From NCBI GenBank assembly GCA_032718475.1, contig JAUCBJ010001954.1, forward strand, positions 1 to 42,388: a stretch of 42,388 nucleotides of DNA. Direction: 5' to 3'. Position 1 is the stretch's first letter; every line of letters begins with the position of its first letter. A program made the position numbers and the translations under genes. This DNA comes from Nemertoderma westbladi (Eukaryota > Xenacoelomorpha > Nemertodermatida > Nemertodermatidae). Positions 18,189-28,107 of this stretch are shown here, in pieces. Below the pieces are notes generated by a model. That model saw only the letters and a list, made by a program, of their open reading frames with translations. It did no database searches and was not told the DNA's origin.

Positions 18189-18719
18189 ATTTACGATTAT
18201 ATCCGTTACAAATTAGATCAGTTAATTATAAGTCCAGAAAGTCTGAAACTATAGTGATTGCAGAATAATTCAGTTCAGTTTATTAAATAACATTGCTATA
18301 TAGGCATCTATCATCTTATTGCTAATACATTCAGCATTTACAGTTACTATAACTATACATTAATATCCAACCAGTTTTTTATGACTTTTTATGTCCTTTC
18401 TTTTTTCCAATTCTTTTCTTTAGACTTTTTTATACCTTTTTTTTCTTTTTTCATTTCTCATTATTATTTCATCACATTTCATTTATTTCCACATATATTT
18501 CATCATTTAGTTCCACCATTTATTTCACATTTTGTTTATTTCCACATCATCATTGGGGTTATAGCCCCCCGGCTATCATCATTTGTTATAAGCGCAGCAC
18601 CAGGGTGCGCATCATTACATTTTCATCATTATACGCGTCATCATTCGGTTTATAGTAGAGTTGTCTGATCCTTTTCATCATTTCCAACTACATTCAATCA
18701 TCTTCTTTGGGAAATCTTT
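18189..18719. other. Non-coding, T-rich interval in the BEL internal region
   Basis: A strongly pyrimidine-biased plus strand with TTTATTTCCACAT/TTTCATCATTT-type repeats (18440-18570). No coding frame on the element's sense strand. Confidence 0.6.
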
Positions 18720-19220
18720 GTCGTGGAAGTGGTGTTACGCGGTAATCTGGGATCTACAGCTGGGCTAGTTACACCGCCTATGCCCCAAACTGCACACGTA
18801 ACGGACAATGAAGACGCTGGAAGTGAAGTCACGTGGATGCACCATGGACCCACCAGAATAACACTCCCAACAACATAAAGCTCAGTCGACGAAGTCATGT
18901 GGGATGGGGTTACACAACATTCTGGGATCTACAGCTGGACTAGTTACACCGCCTACGCCCCAAAATCCACGCAACGGTCCCACCAGAATAACGCGACTGA
19001 GAAACATAAAACCCTCTATCGTCGAAGTCATGTGGATGCACCATGGACCCACCAGAATAACGGGATAGAGGGGGTGTTGCGCGGCAATCCGGGATCTACA
19101 GCTGGACTAGTTACACCGCCTACGCCCCGAACTGCGCACGCAATGGACAACATAACATACTGCGATGAATACAATGAATTCCACTTCAAATCTTTTCCAT
19201 TTCCAATAATCCAATATCGC
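18720..19220. repeat. ~170-bp tandem repeat, three copies, inside the BEL element
   Basis: GGGATCTACAGCTGG followed by CTAGTTACACCGCCTA recurs at about 18749, 18928 and 19092. The companion stretch GTGGATGCACCATGGACCC recurs at about 18833 and 19032. Copies differ by substitutions and small indels. No frame runs through all copies on the sense strand. 19221-19422 is non-coding. Confidence 0.85.
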
Positions 19221-19422
19221 TGGTCCCGATGACCAAAATCAGGGTAAACAATACATAAACGACCCTGCGTCAGTCGAAACATCTGCAGGGTGACGCTGGA
19301 CTCCACATAACACACGAGGAAACACAAATACCATTGCGTGGTTACAGTTGGTTTAAGGGGGGTCCATTTTCATTGTCGATAAATCACAGTTTAAAAGAGT
19401 TTGTCAACATGATGAGAAGGGT

Positions 19423-21084
19423 TTAAACGCATTTGTAATTGTCACCAATGTCTGCAGCAGGATCCATAGTAGGGAACTTATCACCTCTCGTAGAATCACC
19501 ACTATCATTGCCTTCAAGAAGGCACAGCCTCTGGATAGGGCGTTGGTAGTGGCCCTTTTTATAATTGTCACCAATGTCCGCAGCAGGATCTTGAGTAGGG
19601 AACTTGTCACCTCTCGTAGAGTCACCACTGTCATTGCCTTCAAGAAGGCACAGCCTCTGGATAGGGCGTTGGTAGTGGCCCTTTGCCGTTCGTATCGTCA
19701 CAGTCCTCGCAAGTCCGTCTTTGCTTGGTTGTATTGCCACGACTCGCGCCACAGGCCAGTGGATGCGGTCTTTAAGGTCTTCTTTTACTAATACCATGTC
19801 GCCAACTTCGACATTCCTGTAGGTGTTGTTCCACTTCCTCCTGGTCCGGAGGGTTATGAGGTACTCCTGGGCCCAGATTCTCCACCAATGCGCTGCCAAC
19901 GCTTGGGCCTTCTTCCAGTTTGTATGTCTCGCAATATCGTTGGGATCCGGAAACATTGTCTCCGGGAGAACTTGAGTTTTAGGTCTCCCCAGTAGGTGAT
20001 TAGGAGTAAGGGGCTCCAGGTCTGTGTGGTCGTCGCGGATAGGGACAATGGGTCGGTTGTTCAGGGTAGCCGTGATCTCGCAGAATGTTGTGCGGAGGGT
20101 GTCATGGGTTACCCGGGTGTCTCCTAGAGCGACGCGCATGGATCGTTTCACTAGGTCGATCAGTTTCTCCCATACCCCGCTCGTATGGGGTGCTAAGGGG
20201 GTCTGGAAGTGCCACTGTATCTGGTGTTCCTTCCAGACTTGGGATGCGGTGTTATCGGTAAACCATCCCTCGATCGCCTCTCTAAGTTCTCTTTCTCCTC
20301 CCACAAAGTTTGTGCCATTATCGGAATACATGTGACGACATGTCCCATTGCTTGCCACGAACCGACGCAGAGCGTTGATGAATGCGTGTTGCGTAAGGTT
20401 CACCACAATGTCTAGGTAGATTGCCCTAGACCTAAGGCACGTAAATATGGTCCCCCAGCATTTGATGTTGGATCGTCGTTCAATGACCGTAAACGGACCG
20501 AAACAGTCCACTCCGGTGACGTAGAATGGTGGGGAATCGGGCTGTAGACGGGTGGCTGGTAAGTCGGCCATCTTTTGTGTGAGTGGTGGCGCTAGATATC
20601 TTCTGCAGATAAAGCAACGTTTCAACACTTTCCGGATCAGTGGCTGGATGTGTGTGATCCAATATCTTTGTCTTATATTAGCTATAATCCAGTTTTGTCC
20701 TGCGTGATGGTTCTCCTCGTGACATTGTTGAATTAATAGCTTGGCTAGTGTTGAAGTTCCGGGCAGAAGCGCCGGGTATTTAACCTCATATTCGACCGGG
20801 GCGTTTGCCATCCAGGTATTCAGTCGGATCAGTCCGTCCTCTCCCATCATTGGTCTCAGTTGGTAGACTGGGCTATCCGGTTTCAAGGTCTTGCCCGCAC
20901 TGAGTTGTTCCCACTCATCGGGGAAACTTTCTCTCTGGACATATCCAACGATACACTTCTCCGCGATAATGAGTTCTTGTATACTCCGTTGAACTATCGG
21001 CTTGTTGTCTTTCCACCGTAGGAAGTTGTGAAGGGTTATAATGTGGTGGATGAGCCGTCTCATTGATGAGGTTCGCTCGATCAA
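19423..21084 (-). CDS. BEL/Pao integrase (C-terminal part of the pol polyprotein)
   Basis: 553 codons beginning at TTG rather than ATG, in the same register as the upstream gag-pol frame and separated from it only by a TAA at 21127-21129. It has an HHCC zinc domain (CHEENHHAGQN with CFIC). The DDE core shows GVDCFGP (~residue 190), YSDNGTNF (~253) and GVWEKL (~303). A BEL-type C-terminal domain follows (WKKAQALAAHWWRIWAQEYL, VGDMVLV). It inserts element cDNA into chromosomes. The last 84 residues are a 42-residue segment repeated twice in tandem, an in-frame duplication that lengthens the tail without breaking it. Confidence 0.93.
   Translation of the reverse strand: MIERTSSMRRLIHHIITLHNFLRWKDNKPIVQRSIQELIIAEKCIVGYVQRESFPDEWEQLSAGKTLKPDSPVYQLRPMMGEDGLIRLNTWMANAPVEYEVKYPALLPGTSTLAKLLIQQCHEENHHAGQNWIIANIRQRYWITHIQPLIRKVLKRCFICRRYLAPPLTQKMADLPATRLQPDSPPFYVTGVDCFGPFTVIERRSNIKCWGTIFTCLRSRAIYLDIVVNLTQHAFINALRRFVASNGTCRHMYSDNGTNFVGGERELREAIEGWFTDNTASQVWKEHQIQWHFQTPLAPHTSGVWEKLIDLVKRSMRVALGDTRVTHDTLRTTFCEITATLNNRPIVPIRDDHTDLEPLTPNHLLGRPKTQVLPETMFPDPNDIARHTNWKKAQALAAHWWRIWAQEYLITLRTRRKWNNTYRNVEVGDMVLVKEDLKDRIHWPVARVVAIQPSKDGLARTVTIRTAKGHYQRPIQRLCLLEGNDSGDSTRGDKFPTQDPAADIGDNYKKGHYQRPIQRLCLLEGNDSGDSTRGDKFPTMDPAADIGDNYKCV
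19436..19687. repeat. 126-bp in-frame tandem duplication at the integrase C-terminus
   Basis: Two 126-bp copies offset from 19436 to 19562, about 93% identical by eye, coding for a 42-residue unit beginning KGHYQRPIQRL. Being a multiple of 3, it preserves the frame. Confidence 0.9.
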
Positions 21085-21126
21085 CAGATGTAAAGACGCC
21101 GCTGGTTGAATGATCGTAGCAACGTA

Positions 21127-24100
21127 TTAGTGCCTGCCCGAGTCCTTTGCAGGCTCAGTCAGACAGCTATAAATTTCCACTGCATTGCTTCTATGGATTT
21201 TACGGATCTCTTTATCGTCCTCGGAGTATTTTCCGCTATCAAGTTCGGGGTCGAATCGGGTACTCCATGTTAATTGTGGCTGTTGTAGGAATTCCGGGCC
21301 TGTAAGCCAGAGTTTACTTTTACCGAGTTGTTTTGGGGTGGCGCCTCGGCTTGATAAGTCCGCTGGGTTTTCTTTCCCATTCACATGGTGCCACTGTTCT
21401 CGGCCGGTACACTGTTTAATCTCTGTGGCTCGGTTCGCAACAAACGTAGTGTGACGCCGTGATGGAGAGTGGAGATAATAGAGAACTATACTCGAATCGA
21501 CCCAGAAGTGTTGAGACTCGATGGGGATTCGTAGGTTCCGCATGACCATGCGATTCTGTCTTACTGCCCAAACTGCAGCCTGTAGCTCGAGTCTTGGAAT
21601 CGTTGCTACGAATTCCCCGGATACTGTCTTGGCTTTAGAAAATAAGAAGCTCGTATCGCCGTTTCCATCGTTGATGAGTCTTCGTAAGAAGGTGACTACG
21701 CCAATTCCGGTATTCGAAGCATCCAAGAAGGTATGGAGCTGGAAGATATCGGTGGGTAGTTTATCGAGGAAGAACGGTCGAGGTATCCGCATAAGATGTA
21801 GGTGTTCGAGCTGCTCCGTCCATTTTCTCCATTTGACGCTGAGGTGTGGGGGGAGTTCTTCGTCCCATCCCAGTCCTTCTATCCACATTCCGGCCAAGGT
21901 TACTGGAGATATGAAATTTAGTGGGTCGAAGATGGCGCTTTTTATCGACAAACATCCCCTTTTTGTCATAGGCTTGGGTAGGGGTTTATATTTGAAAATG
22001 AATTCGTCTGATTCTATGTCCCATTCAATCCCGAGTACACGGTGTTCCACATCCTCCGAATACATTTTGTTATTTTCCAGTCGGATGTCCTCCGGAAACT
22101 TTTCCATAAGTGTTTTGTCGTGGGATCTGAACTTCACGAGCGGAAAACCTCCTTTCTTTAGACATTCTACCATCCCCATTGCTAGCCGATATGCCTCGTC
22201 CACATTATCTGCGCCGGCGCATCCATCGTCCACGTAAAAGCATCGTCGGATGGTTTCTATGACGGTTGGAGGGAACTCGTTTTCGCACATAGTTGCCGTC
22301 CTCTTCGGCATGTCACTGCATGCTACCGGCGAGTCCTTAGCGCCGAAGATCCTGACGACCATACGCATTATGTCTACGTCCTTTATCGTAAGTTGACTAA
22401 TCTCCTGTTGAGTTAGCGTTTTATCCGTCCATAGGATACGTAGACAGTCTGAGTCTCTTGGTAGCGTACTTACTTGATGAAACATGGCCTTGATGTCGCA
22501 GGTGAATGCTACCCGGTTTTCCCTGAACCTGATCAGTACGCCGATGAGTGTACTATATATGTTGGGTCCCGTGTAAAGCTGACTGTTTAGGGATTCGCCC
22601 TGGTACATAGCGGCGGCATCATTTACCACTCGGATTCTCCCACCCTTCCGGGCTTCTACCACATAGTGGGTTGGGAGGTAATATGTTCTTTTACCACCTT
22701 GCAGTTCATTCCGTGGTACCATTTCTGCTAATCCATCGTCGAGATATCCTTGGATTACGGTATTATATTTCTCCTTTATCTCGGGTTGGTCATTCAGCCG
22801 GCGTAGAATCCCCTTAAGTCGCCTAAGTGCCATGCTGGCGTTGTTTGCCATTGGTTTGTTTGGGTCCTTCCATAACATAGGTGAACACCAGTGTCCGTCT
22901 TTGAACGTGGCCTGGTTGAGAACGTCCATACAATATTGATCCTCTTCGGACGGGTTTTCGTCCTTTTCAGCGAACTCCTGGGTCTCTAGATTAAAGTATT
23001 TCGTCATCTCTTGTTGGGTTTTCTCGGTCTCCAGAAACAAATCCTCGTCAAGGTCCGTAGCTGAGCAATAACCCACGGAGGTTGCATTCTCTTTAATCTG
23101 ACATTTGGGAAGGTAGGTATATGTGTCAGTAGTTTCTTCCTTAATGCCACAGAGTGTCCATCCCATTATTGTTCGTTCAGCGTAAAATCCGTCATCCTGT
23201 TTTATAGATCGGGCGATATCTCCGGTGGGGATGTGTAGTTCCGGTGTATCAAGTCCGATCAGTAGAGTGATGCGGTTTACGTCCAACTGAGGACACCTCA
23301 GATCTACATCGTCTCGGTCCAATTGTATGAGGGGGGCGTACTCGGCCGATTGTCGGAACCGCACTCGGAGGTCTGTGTGTACCAAGGCGTTCTTGATGGT
23401 TAACTTAACCATTTCGTAGCCCTTCATCACTCCTTTCATCTGGAGTTGCACCTCCCCGGACTCTACCTCTCTGTTATCGGTGATGGTTTGTATGGGCCGT
23501 TTACAAGGTTCATATTCTAGGCCGAGTTGCTCGAGGAAATCCCGGTCGATGATGGTTCCGTCAGACCCGTTATCAAGGAACGCGAGCGTCGTCAGGGATT
23601 TGCCAACTCCTTGAATCCTTACTGGGATTACCTTTGCGAAGACCATGTAGCGGCGATTTATAAGATTAATCGTGGCTGAAATATTTGTTACTTGTGGTGT
23701 ATCGGTGGAGATTTTAAACGGGTTGGTTTCTCTCCGTTGGGTTGTCCGGGTTCCTTTGAAAACGTGGTTCGTTTCTCCCCTTCGCTTGGCTTCGATCCGA
23801 AAGGGGAGGGTAGTGAAATCGAAGTTCGCGGGGATGTGGAGGAGCGTGTGATGACGTTGGTCGTTACAGACGGCACAGCACGATCTTTGGTCGCAATCCC
23901 AAACATAGTGACCTGTTCCAAGACACCGGAAGCATCCTCGGTGTTTCATTATCGCCTCGAAGCGTGGGACGAGTTCGGCGAACTGAAACTTCCTGCAGAA
24001 TTCCACTTTATGTTTCTCTCCACAGAAGAGACAGAGGAGGGAGTTTGTGATGCCTTCCCTCTCGGGTGCCCAATTCGCAAGGTAACACGCCCATTCCTCG

Positions 24101-26178
24101 GCGGATGTCGGTTCCTCGTAGTCTTCCTCGTCGGAATCCTCGGCCATGGTGATGGCCATCGTACTCACCGGTGGGGGGCGGAATCTCGGTTTCGGAGGGG
24201 GTATCTTACTCCTGGAGTTGCTCTCTATTCCATCCAACTTGGCGAGACTCTGTTTTGAAAACATCGAGTCATTCATGGCTTCGGAGATATCATCCAGGAA
24301 TGCCAACATTTCAAGGAAGCTAGGATCTCGATCTGGATGTCTGCGCCGGAGATCTACGCATTTATAAGCCCACTTACTTTGTAGCCATCCGGGGAACTTC
24401 CGGGCGATCTGTCGGAGGTTTAGAATGTTGTTCACCTGGTCCTCCTTATTTAAGGGTTTCAGAGTATAGTAGGCACCCTTCATAGAGTCGGAGAATTCCT
24501 GGATGTTCTGTGGGTCCCCTAGTGATCCCGCGTCCTGTATCAGTCTCTCTAGAGTTTTATTAATTATAGTTCCGGTATTTCCGTATCTTTTATCTAGAGT
24601 TTTCCATGCGTCATAGTATGCCTCATGAGAACCTCCCTCAAAACATGCAATAATTCTGCGTGGTTTGTCACCCAGGTATTGCGACAAATATACCAATTTC
24701 TGTGCGTCGGCTATGTCCGTTGATCCAATCTGCGCAAAGAACCGTTTCTTGAATCTGAGATAATCGACGGGATCTCCTTCGAAGGTGCGGATCTCCATCT
24801 TAGGCATGGCAAGGCGGTTTTCCAACGCCCGGATAATACTGACGTCGTCTGAACTGGAGTGACTCGGAGGGTTATAGTTATTGGCACTCACTCCCATACT
24901 CGATGGATCAATGATAGGTGGAGTTTTAATGATGACGCGACTACAGATTTGTGGTATGGATGTAAATGGGTTGTTGGATCGGGGAGTGGCGTCCCGTTCC
25001 GAGTCCCTTTCAGGCTCGTACTTGGGTACACTCGTTGTCGTGGGGTTGGATGGGAAACACGGTTCCTCATTTTTCAGCGTAACCGGTGGAGGATGGAACA
25101 CCGGTGCTTGTGCCGATAACGTAGACTGTATGGTAGGCGGTTTCGGAAGTTTCGCCGCTGTTGGTGTAAATGACTTCTCTAATTCCGGTACCGGGATTGG
25201 TTCATATTCCTGATCTATATCCCTTTCCCAGTCCTCATAGAGTTGAATATCTCGTTCTATAAGTGCGGCTTCGTACTCCGCGAGTTTCGCGATATCCGCA
25301 TTCTTTTTGTGTATGAGAATCGCTTGGGCCTCGGCGTGTTGTTTACGCATTTCTGCTTCCCATTTACGTTGTTCGATCTCTCGTTCGGCCTCTCGTCCAC
25401 GTTGTGCGGCCTCCCGTCTACGTTGTTCAGCCTGCCGTTCGGCCTCTCGTCTATGTTGTTCAGCCTCCTGTTCACATTGTTCAGCCTCCTGTTCACGTTG
25501 TGCGGCCTGCCGTTCGGCCTCTTGTTCGGCCTCTCGTTTTTGCATTTCGGCGGCTAATACATCTTGCTCGGTTTGCAGTTGAATATACTCATCTTCCATC
25601 CGAGCTTTGAGGGCTAATGCCTTCCGTTCTCGTAGCTGCTCTCGGAGTGGTTGACCCCCTTGAGAGCTGTGTGCTGAACCGGACACCGCGCTCCTAGCGC
25701 TGGAGTGCTGATTTCTAGAGGACCCCGTTCTCTTTCGATGTACTGCTGTCCTGGTGCTGGAGGTTCGCACTGATTCTGCGTCTGTTCTTTCAGCTCTCTT
25801 GCAGTACTGTTCTTCGTAGCCCCTCACGAGGCTAAGGGTCCTCCGGTGTTGTTTGCGGAATTCGTCTAGGCGTGCAACGTGTTCTTCCAATTTGGGATAA
25901 TTTACCTGGTCGGTGGCGGGGATGAGTTCTTGGTACGCCTGTATCATTTTCTCATATCTTTGTAAGATACTTCGGATACTCTGAAGCTGAGTTTGTATCT
26001 CGTTGAGGGGGGTTTCGACTCCCTTGAGTTGTTTCTCTATACGTTGGTATGCTCGAGTGACTCCGCCTTTGAGAGCACCTAGTCGACGAGCCATGTTCTT
26101 GATGTTCGGTACCTCGTCGGTTTCCGAGTCTGTGTGGTGATCCATCTCGTCGGTATCGGATACGTTATTTGTCGTCAT
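21127..26178 (-). CDS. BEL/Pao gag-protease-RT-RNase H polyprotein
   Basis: 1683 codons, ATG at 26178 overlapping the stop of a small upstream ORF (ATGA). Domains in order: coiled-coil rich in EAER/EQEAE repeats (~200-310); DUF1759-type gag core (MEIRTFEGDP, ~450-590); zinc knuckles (CLFCGEKHKVEFC, CFRCLGTGHYVWDC, ~705-760); aspartic protease with DNGS in place of the usual D-S/T/D-G (~865); RT with FTCDIKAMF (~1225) and YVDD (~1314); RNase H with LDASNTG, RLELQA and WVDSS (~1490-1580). The frame stops at TAA between RNase H and integrase, where BEL elements normally continue. This is either a disabling mutation or a readthrough point. Confidence 0.95.
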   Translation of the reverse strand: MTTNNVSDTDEMDHHTDSETDEVPNIKNMARRLGALKGGVTRAYQRIEKQLKGVETPLNEIQTQLQSIRSILQRYEKMIQAYQELIPATDQVNYPKLEEHVARLDEFRKQHRRTLSLVRGYEEQYCKRAERTDAESVRTSSTRTAVHRKRTGSSRNQHSSARSAVSGSAHSSQGGQPLREQLRERKALALKARMEDEYIQLQTEQDVLAAEMQKREAEQEAERQAAQREQEAEQCEQEAEQHRREAERQAEQRRREAAQRGREAEREIEQRKWEAEMRKQHAEAQAILIHKKNADIAKLAEYEAALIERDIQLYEDWERDIDQEYEPIPVPELEKSFTPTAAKLPKPPTIQSTLSAQAPVFHPPPVTLKNEEPCFPSNPTTTSVPKYEPERDSERDATPRSNNPFTSIPQICSRVIIKTPPIIDPSSMGVSANNYNPPSHSSSDDVSIIRALENRLAMPKMEIRTFEGDPVDYLRFKKRFFAQIGSTDIADAQKLVYLSQYLGDKPRRIIACFEGGSHEAYYDAWKTLDKRYGNTGTIINKTLERLIQDAGSLGDPQNIQEFSDSMKGAYYTLKPLNKEDQVNNILNLRQIARKFPGWLQSKWAYKCVDLRRRHPDRDPSFLEMLAFLDDISEAMNDSMFSKQSLAKLDGIESNSRSKIPPPKPRFRPPPVSTMAITMAEDSDEEDYEEPTSAEEWACYLANWAPEREGITNSLLCLFCGEKHKVEFCRKFQFAELVPRFEAIMKHRGCFRCLGTGHYVWDCDQRSCCAVCNDQRHHTLLHIPANFDFTTLPFRIEAKRRGETNHVFKGTRTTQRRETNPFKISTDTPQVTNISATINLINRRYMVFAKVIPVRIQGVGKSLTTLAFLDNGSDGTIIDRDFLEQLGLEYEPCKRPIQTITDNREVESGEVQLQMKGVMKGYEMVKLTIKNALVHTDLRVRFRQSAEYAPLIQLDRDDVDLRCPQLDVNRITLLIGLDTPELHIPTGDIARSIKQDDGFYAERTIMGWTLCGIKEETTDTYTYLPKCQIKENATSVGYCSATDLDEDLFLETEKTQQEMTKYFNLETQEFAEKDENPSEEDQYCMDVLNQATFKDGHWCSPMLWKDPNKPMANNASMALRRLKGILRRLNDQPEIKEKYNTVIQGYLDDGLAEMVPRNELQGGKRTYYLPTHYVVEARKGGRIRVVNDAAAMYQGESLNSQLYTGPNIYSTLIGVLIRFRENRVAFTCDIKAMFHQVSTLPRDSDCLRILWTDKTLTQQEISQLTIKDVDIMRMVVRIFGAKDSPVACSDMPKRTATMCENEFPPTVIETIRRCFYVDDGCAGADNVDEAYRLAMGMVECLKKGGFPLVKFRSHDKTLMEKFPEDIRLENNKMYSEDVEHRVLGIEWDIESDEFIFKYKPLPKPMTKRGCLSIKSAIFDPLNFISPVTLAGMWIEGLGWDEELPPHLSVKWRKWTEQLEHLHLMRIPRPFFLDKLPTDIFQLHTFLDASNTGIGVVTFLRRLINDGNGDTSFLFSKAKTVSGEFVATIPRLELQAAVWAVRQNRMVMRNLRIPIESQHFWVDSSIVLYYLHSPSRRHTTFVANRATEIKQCTGREQWHHVNGKENPADLSSRGATPKQLGKSKLWLTGPEFLQQPQLTWSTRFDPELDSGKYSEDDKEIRKIHRSNAVEIYSCLTEPAKDSGRH

Positions 26179-26366
26179 TGTAGCGCCTCGTCGATAGCTA
26201 GATATGCGATGTCATAAAACAGTTCCTCGTAGGTATTGTACTCAGCTTGGACCACCCGAACGGTAATCCTGAATCGTCCGACATTCAATCCTTGTACTTC
26301 AACCTCGACGTGCCAGATTCCTGGCTCAACTTGGATTATATCAATGGGTGTGATCGATACTTCCAT
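26175..26366 (-). CDS. Small ORF crossing the LTR/internal boundary and overlapping gag
   Basis: 63 codons beginning in the LTR (MEVSITPIDIIQ) and running out of it at 26248. Its TGA overlaps the gag ATG as ATGA. The first 40 codons also exist in the left LTR copy (13476-13670), where they run into unrelated flank. It overlaps the preceding 120-codon LTR ORF by 31 bases in a different register. Coding status is unproven, but the stop-start overlap suggests coupling to gag. Confidence 0.35.
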   Translation of the reverse strand: MEVSITPIDIIQVEPGIWHVEVEVQGLNVGRFRITVRVVQAEYNTYEELFYDIAYLAIDEALQ

Positions 26367-26698
26367 TCCCTGTTAACAACTCTCCAAATATGTGATCTGC
26401 CGACTACGAGTTGGTTAGATCGAGTTTGTTGATTAATTAAACCACGACTTAGTCTTAACTCAAATACCAGAGTTTCCTCGTAGTGGGTGCTGGCAAGCAC
26501 GTAGAGAGTTTTGAAGAGTATTGTAGGATTCTCAACTTCCACCAGTTGAAGTTGGCCGCGTATTATTCTCAATTTTGACACCCTGTCAAAATTGACTGTA
26601 ATTATTCTCAATTTTGTTGCCGTTATCCCAACACCAGGAGGGAAAAACGCCGATGCTGGAGACGTGACTTTACAGACCACCGAGCCCCGGCCAGTCAC
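26336..26698 (-). CDS. 120-codon ORF within the LTR
   Basis: Present intact in both LTR copies (the other is 13640-14002), starting at GTG. The predicted product alternates hydrophobic and polar residues like a beta-rich protein (KLRIITVNF, QLQLVEV, TLVFELRL). Because LTR copies are ~99% identical, conservation between them is not evidence of selection. No family recognised. It may simply be an open stretch in leader DNA. Confidence 0.25.
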   Translation of the reverse strand: MTGRGSVVCKVTSPASAFFPPGVGITATKLRIITVNFDRVSKLRIIRGQLQLVEVENPTILFKTLYVLASTHYEETLVFELRLSRGLINQQTRSNQLVVGRSHIWRVVNREWKYRSHPLI

Positions 26699-26989
26699 CG
26701 GATATTGATTGTGGAGAAGGAATGATTTCTGAGATGCAGGTTGCGGTTGAGAAAAAGCTGCATTAGTTGGATATACTCTTTAATGTAACTGAACTCTGTT
26801 GAACCTGATTGAGAATAATTTTGGGCTTCCCCAAATCAATATACACCAAATATTCACAATAATTATACACGACAATATAAATCCCTACAGTATATTATTT
26901 AATTACCCACTGTTCGCTCAGATTTTAGCCTAACTAATGTTCCCCAGATTTTCCCTCGGTCCTAGTCTTGATGCCGTAGTGTCGGTGTC

Positions 26990-27810
26990 GGTCGACCCTG
27001 TCGCGTGTCCGTTCCACCCCTCCCGAACCCGAAGGGAACGATCATCGAGAACCAGCACGGCTTGGCTAAGGGTCGGTCCAGTCGGTAGACTCTGTCGCGT
27101 ATCCGTACCACCCCTCTCGAACCCTGAAGGGATCGGTCATCGAGAACCAGTACGGCTTGGCTAGGAGTCTGTCGTGTCGGTGGACCCGTTCGCATGTCCA
27201 TCCCACCCCTCACGAACCCCGAAGGGTTCAATCATCGAGAACCAGTACGGCTTGGCTAGGGGTCCGTCGGTTCATCGCAGAAACCCAACCACCTAGGCTT
27301 TCCGAGTCCCTTTCAGGCTCGTAGTCGCTTCAGCAGCCGAGAAACTGCTCCGAACAGTCGGTAGGCCAGTAGAGTCTAGTCCTTTGTCTTTCGACCCCGT
27401 CGCGTGTCCGTCCCACCCCTCACGAACCCCGAAGGGGACGATCATCGAGAACCAGTATGGCTTGGCTAAGGGGTCTGTCGTCGGTTCCCATCGCAAATCC
27501 CTGGTGCAAGCAGCTGGCGTTCCGATGTCCTTTTCAGGCTCGTAGTAACTGCTGTTGACCAGAGACCGCTAAGGGCAGTCCTCGTCAAACCCTTCCTCTG
27601 TAAGTCGGTAGACCCTTTCGCGTGTCCGTCCCACCCCTCACGAACCCCGAAGGGAACGATCATCGAGAACCAGTACGGCTTGGCTAGGGGTCTGTCGTGT
27701 CGTTTCCCGTCGCAAGTCCCTGACACAAGCAGCTGGCGTTCCGATGTCCTTTTCAGGCTCGTAATAACTGCTGTTGGCCAGGGACCGCTAAGGGCAGTCC
27801 TTGTCCATTA
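26990..27810 (-). repeat. Subrepeat and hairpin array in the 5' LTR
   Basis: Five units with UUCG-type stem-loops in the sense strand, corresponding to those at 14290-15110. The first unit here has lost one base in the hairpin (ACCCGAAGGG instead of ACCCCGAAGGG). Confidence 0.85.
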
Positions 27811-28107
27811 GGCCTGGCGCGTTACCAAATCCACCTCTACAGGCAGCAGGAAGTTGGCCAGGGCCTAATAGTAATCAGGCTAACCTGAATACTGCTTGAA
27901 TTTTCCATCCCCCCCTGGCCCTTATAAACATGAAATTAGTCCCGTACCCTGTAAGTCGCCCCAAAGTTCGCCCATAAATCACCCCCAGTTTATAGAATGT
28001 GCCCAAAACCCATGGTCCTGCACCCAGTAGTAATATCGGAATAATCATTTTAAATTAATACAAAAAATATTCAACTCGCGTTATGGAAAGTTGAAATACC
28101 GCGAACA

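Larger units (their letters stand above)
13552..28107 (-). mobile_element. BEL/Pao LTR retrotransposon, near-complete, 14.6 kb
   Basis: Two direct repeats of ~1.86 kb (13552-15412 and 26248-28107) bound a minus-strand internal region. It encodes gag, aspartic protease, reverse transcriptase, RNase H and integrase in BEL/Pao order. I counted about 12 differences between the LTRs, roughly 99.4% identity, so insertion is recent. A polypurine tract abuts the left LTR, confirming it as the 3' LTR. BEL elements are usually 5-10 kb. The extra length comes from large LTRs, a tandem-repeat block (18.7-19.15 kb) and two additional ORFs. The expected 5-bp target duplication is not visible: CACAT precedes and TTCAG follows. 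Confidence 0.93.
26248..28107 (-). repeat. 5' LTR of the BEL/Pao element
   Basis: Same content as the left LTR with about 12 differences by eye, including a 1-base deletion near 27030. On the minus strand it starts TGTTCGCGG and ends GGTGGTCCA. The bases that follow (AGCTGAGTACAATACC) do not begin with the TGG expected of a standard primer-binding site. Confidence 0.93.

Noticed and set aside
21521-22237. 238-codon plus-strand ORF
   Set aside because: It is an antisense shadow of the RT/RNase H region of the BEL polyprotein.
23692-24258. 188-codon plus-strand ORF within gag
   Set aside because: It is an antisense shadow of the zinc-knuckle/protease region of the BEL polyprotein.
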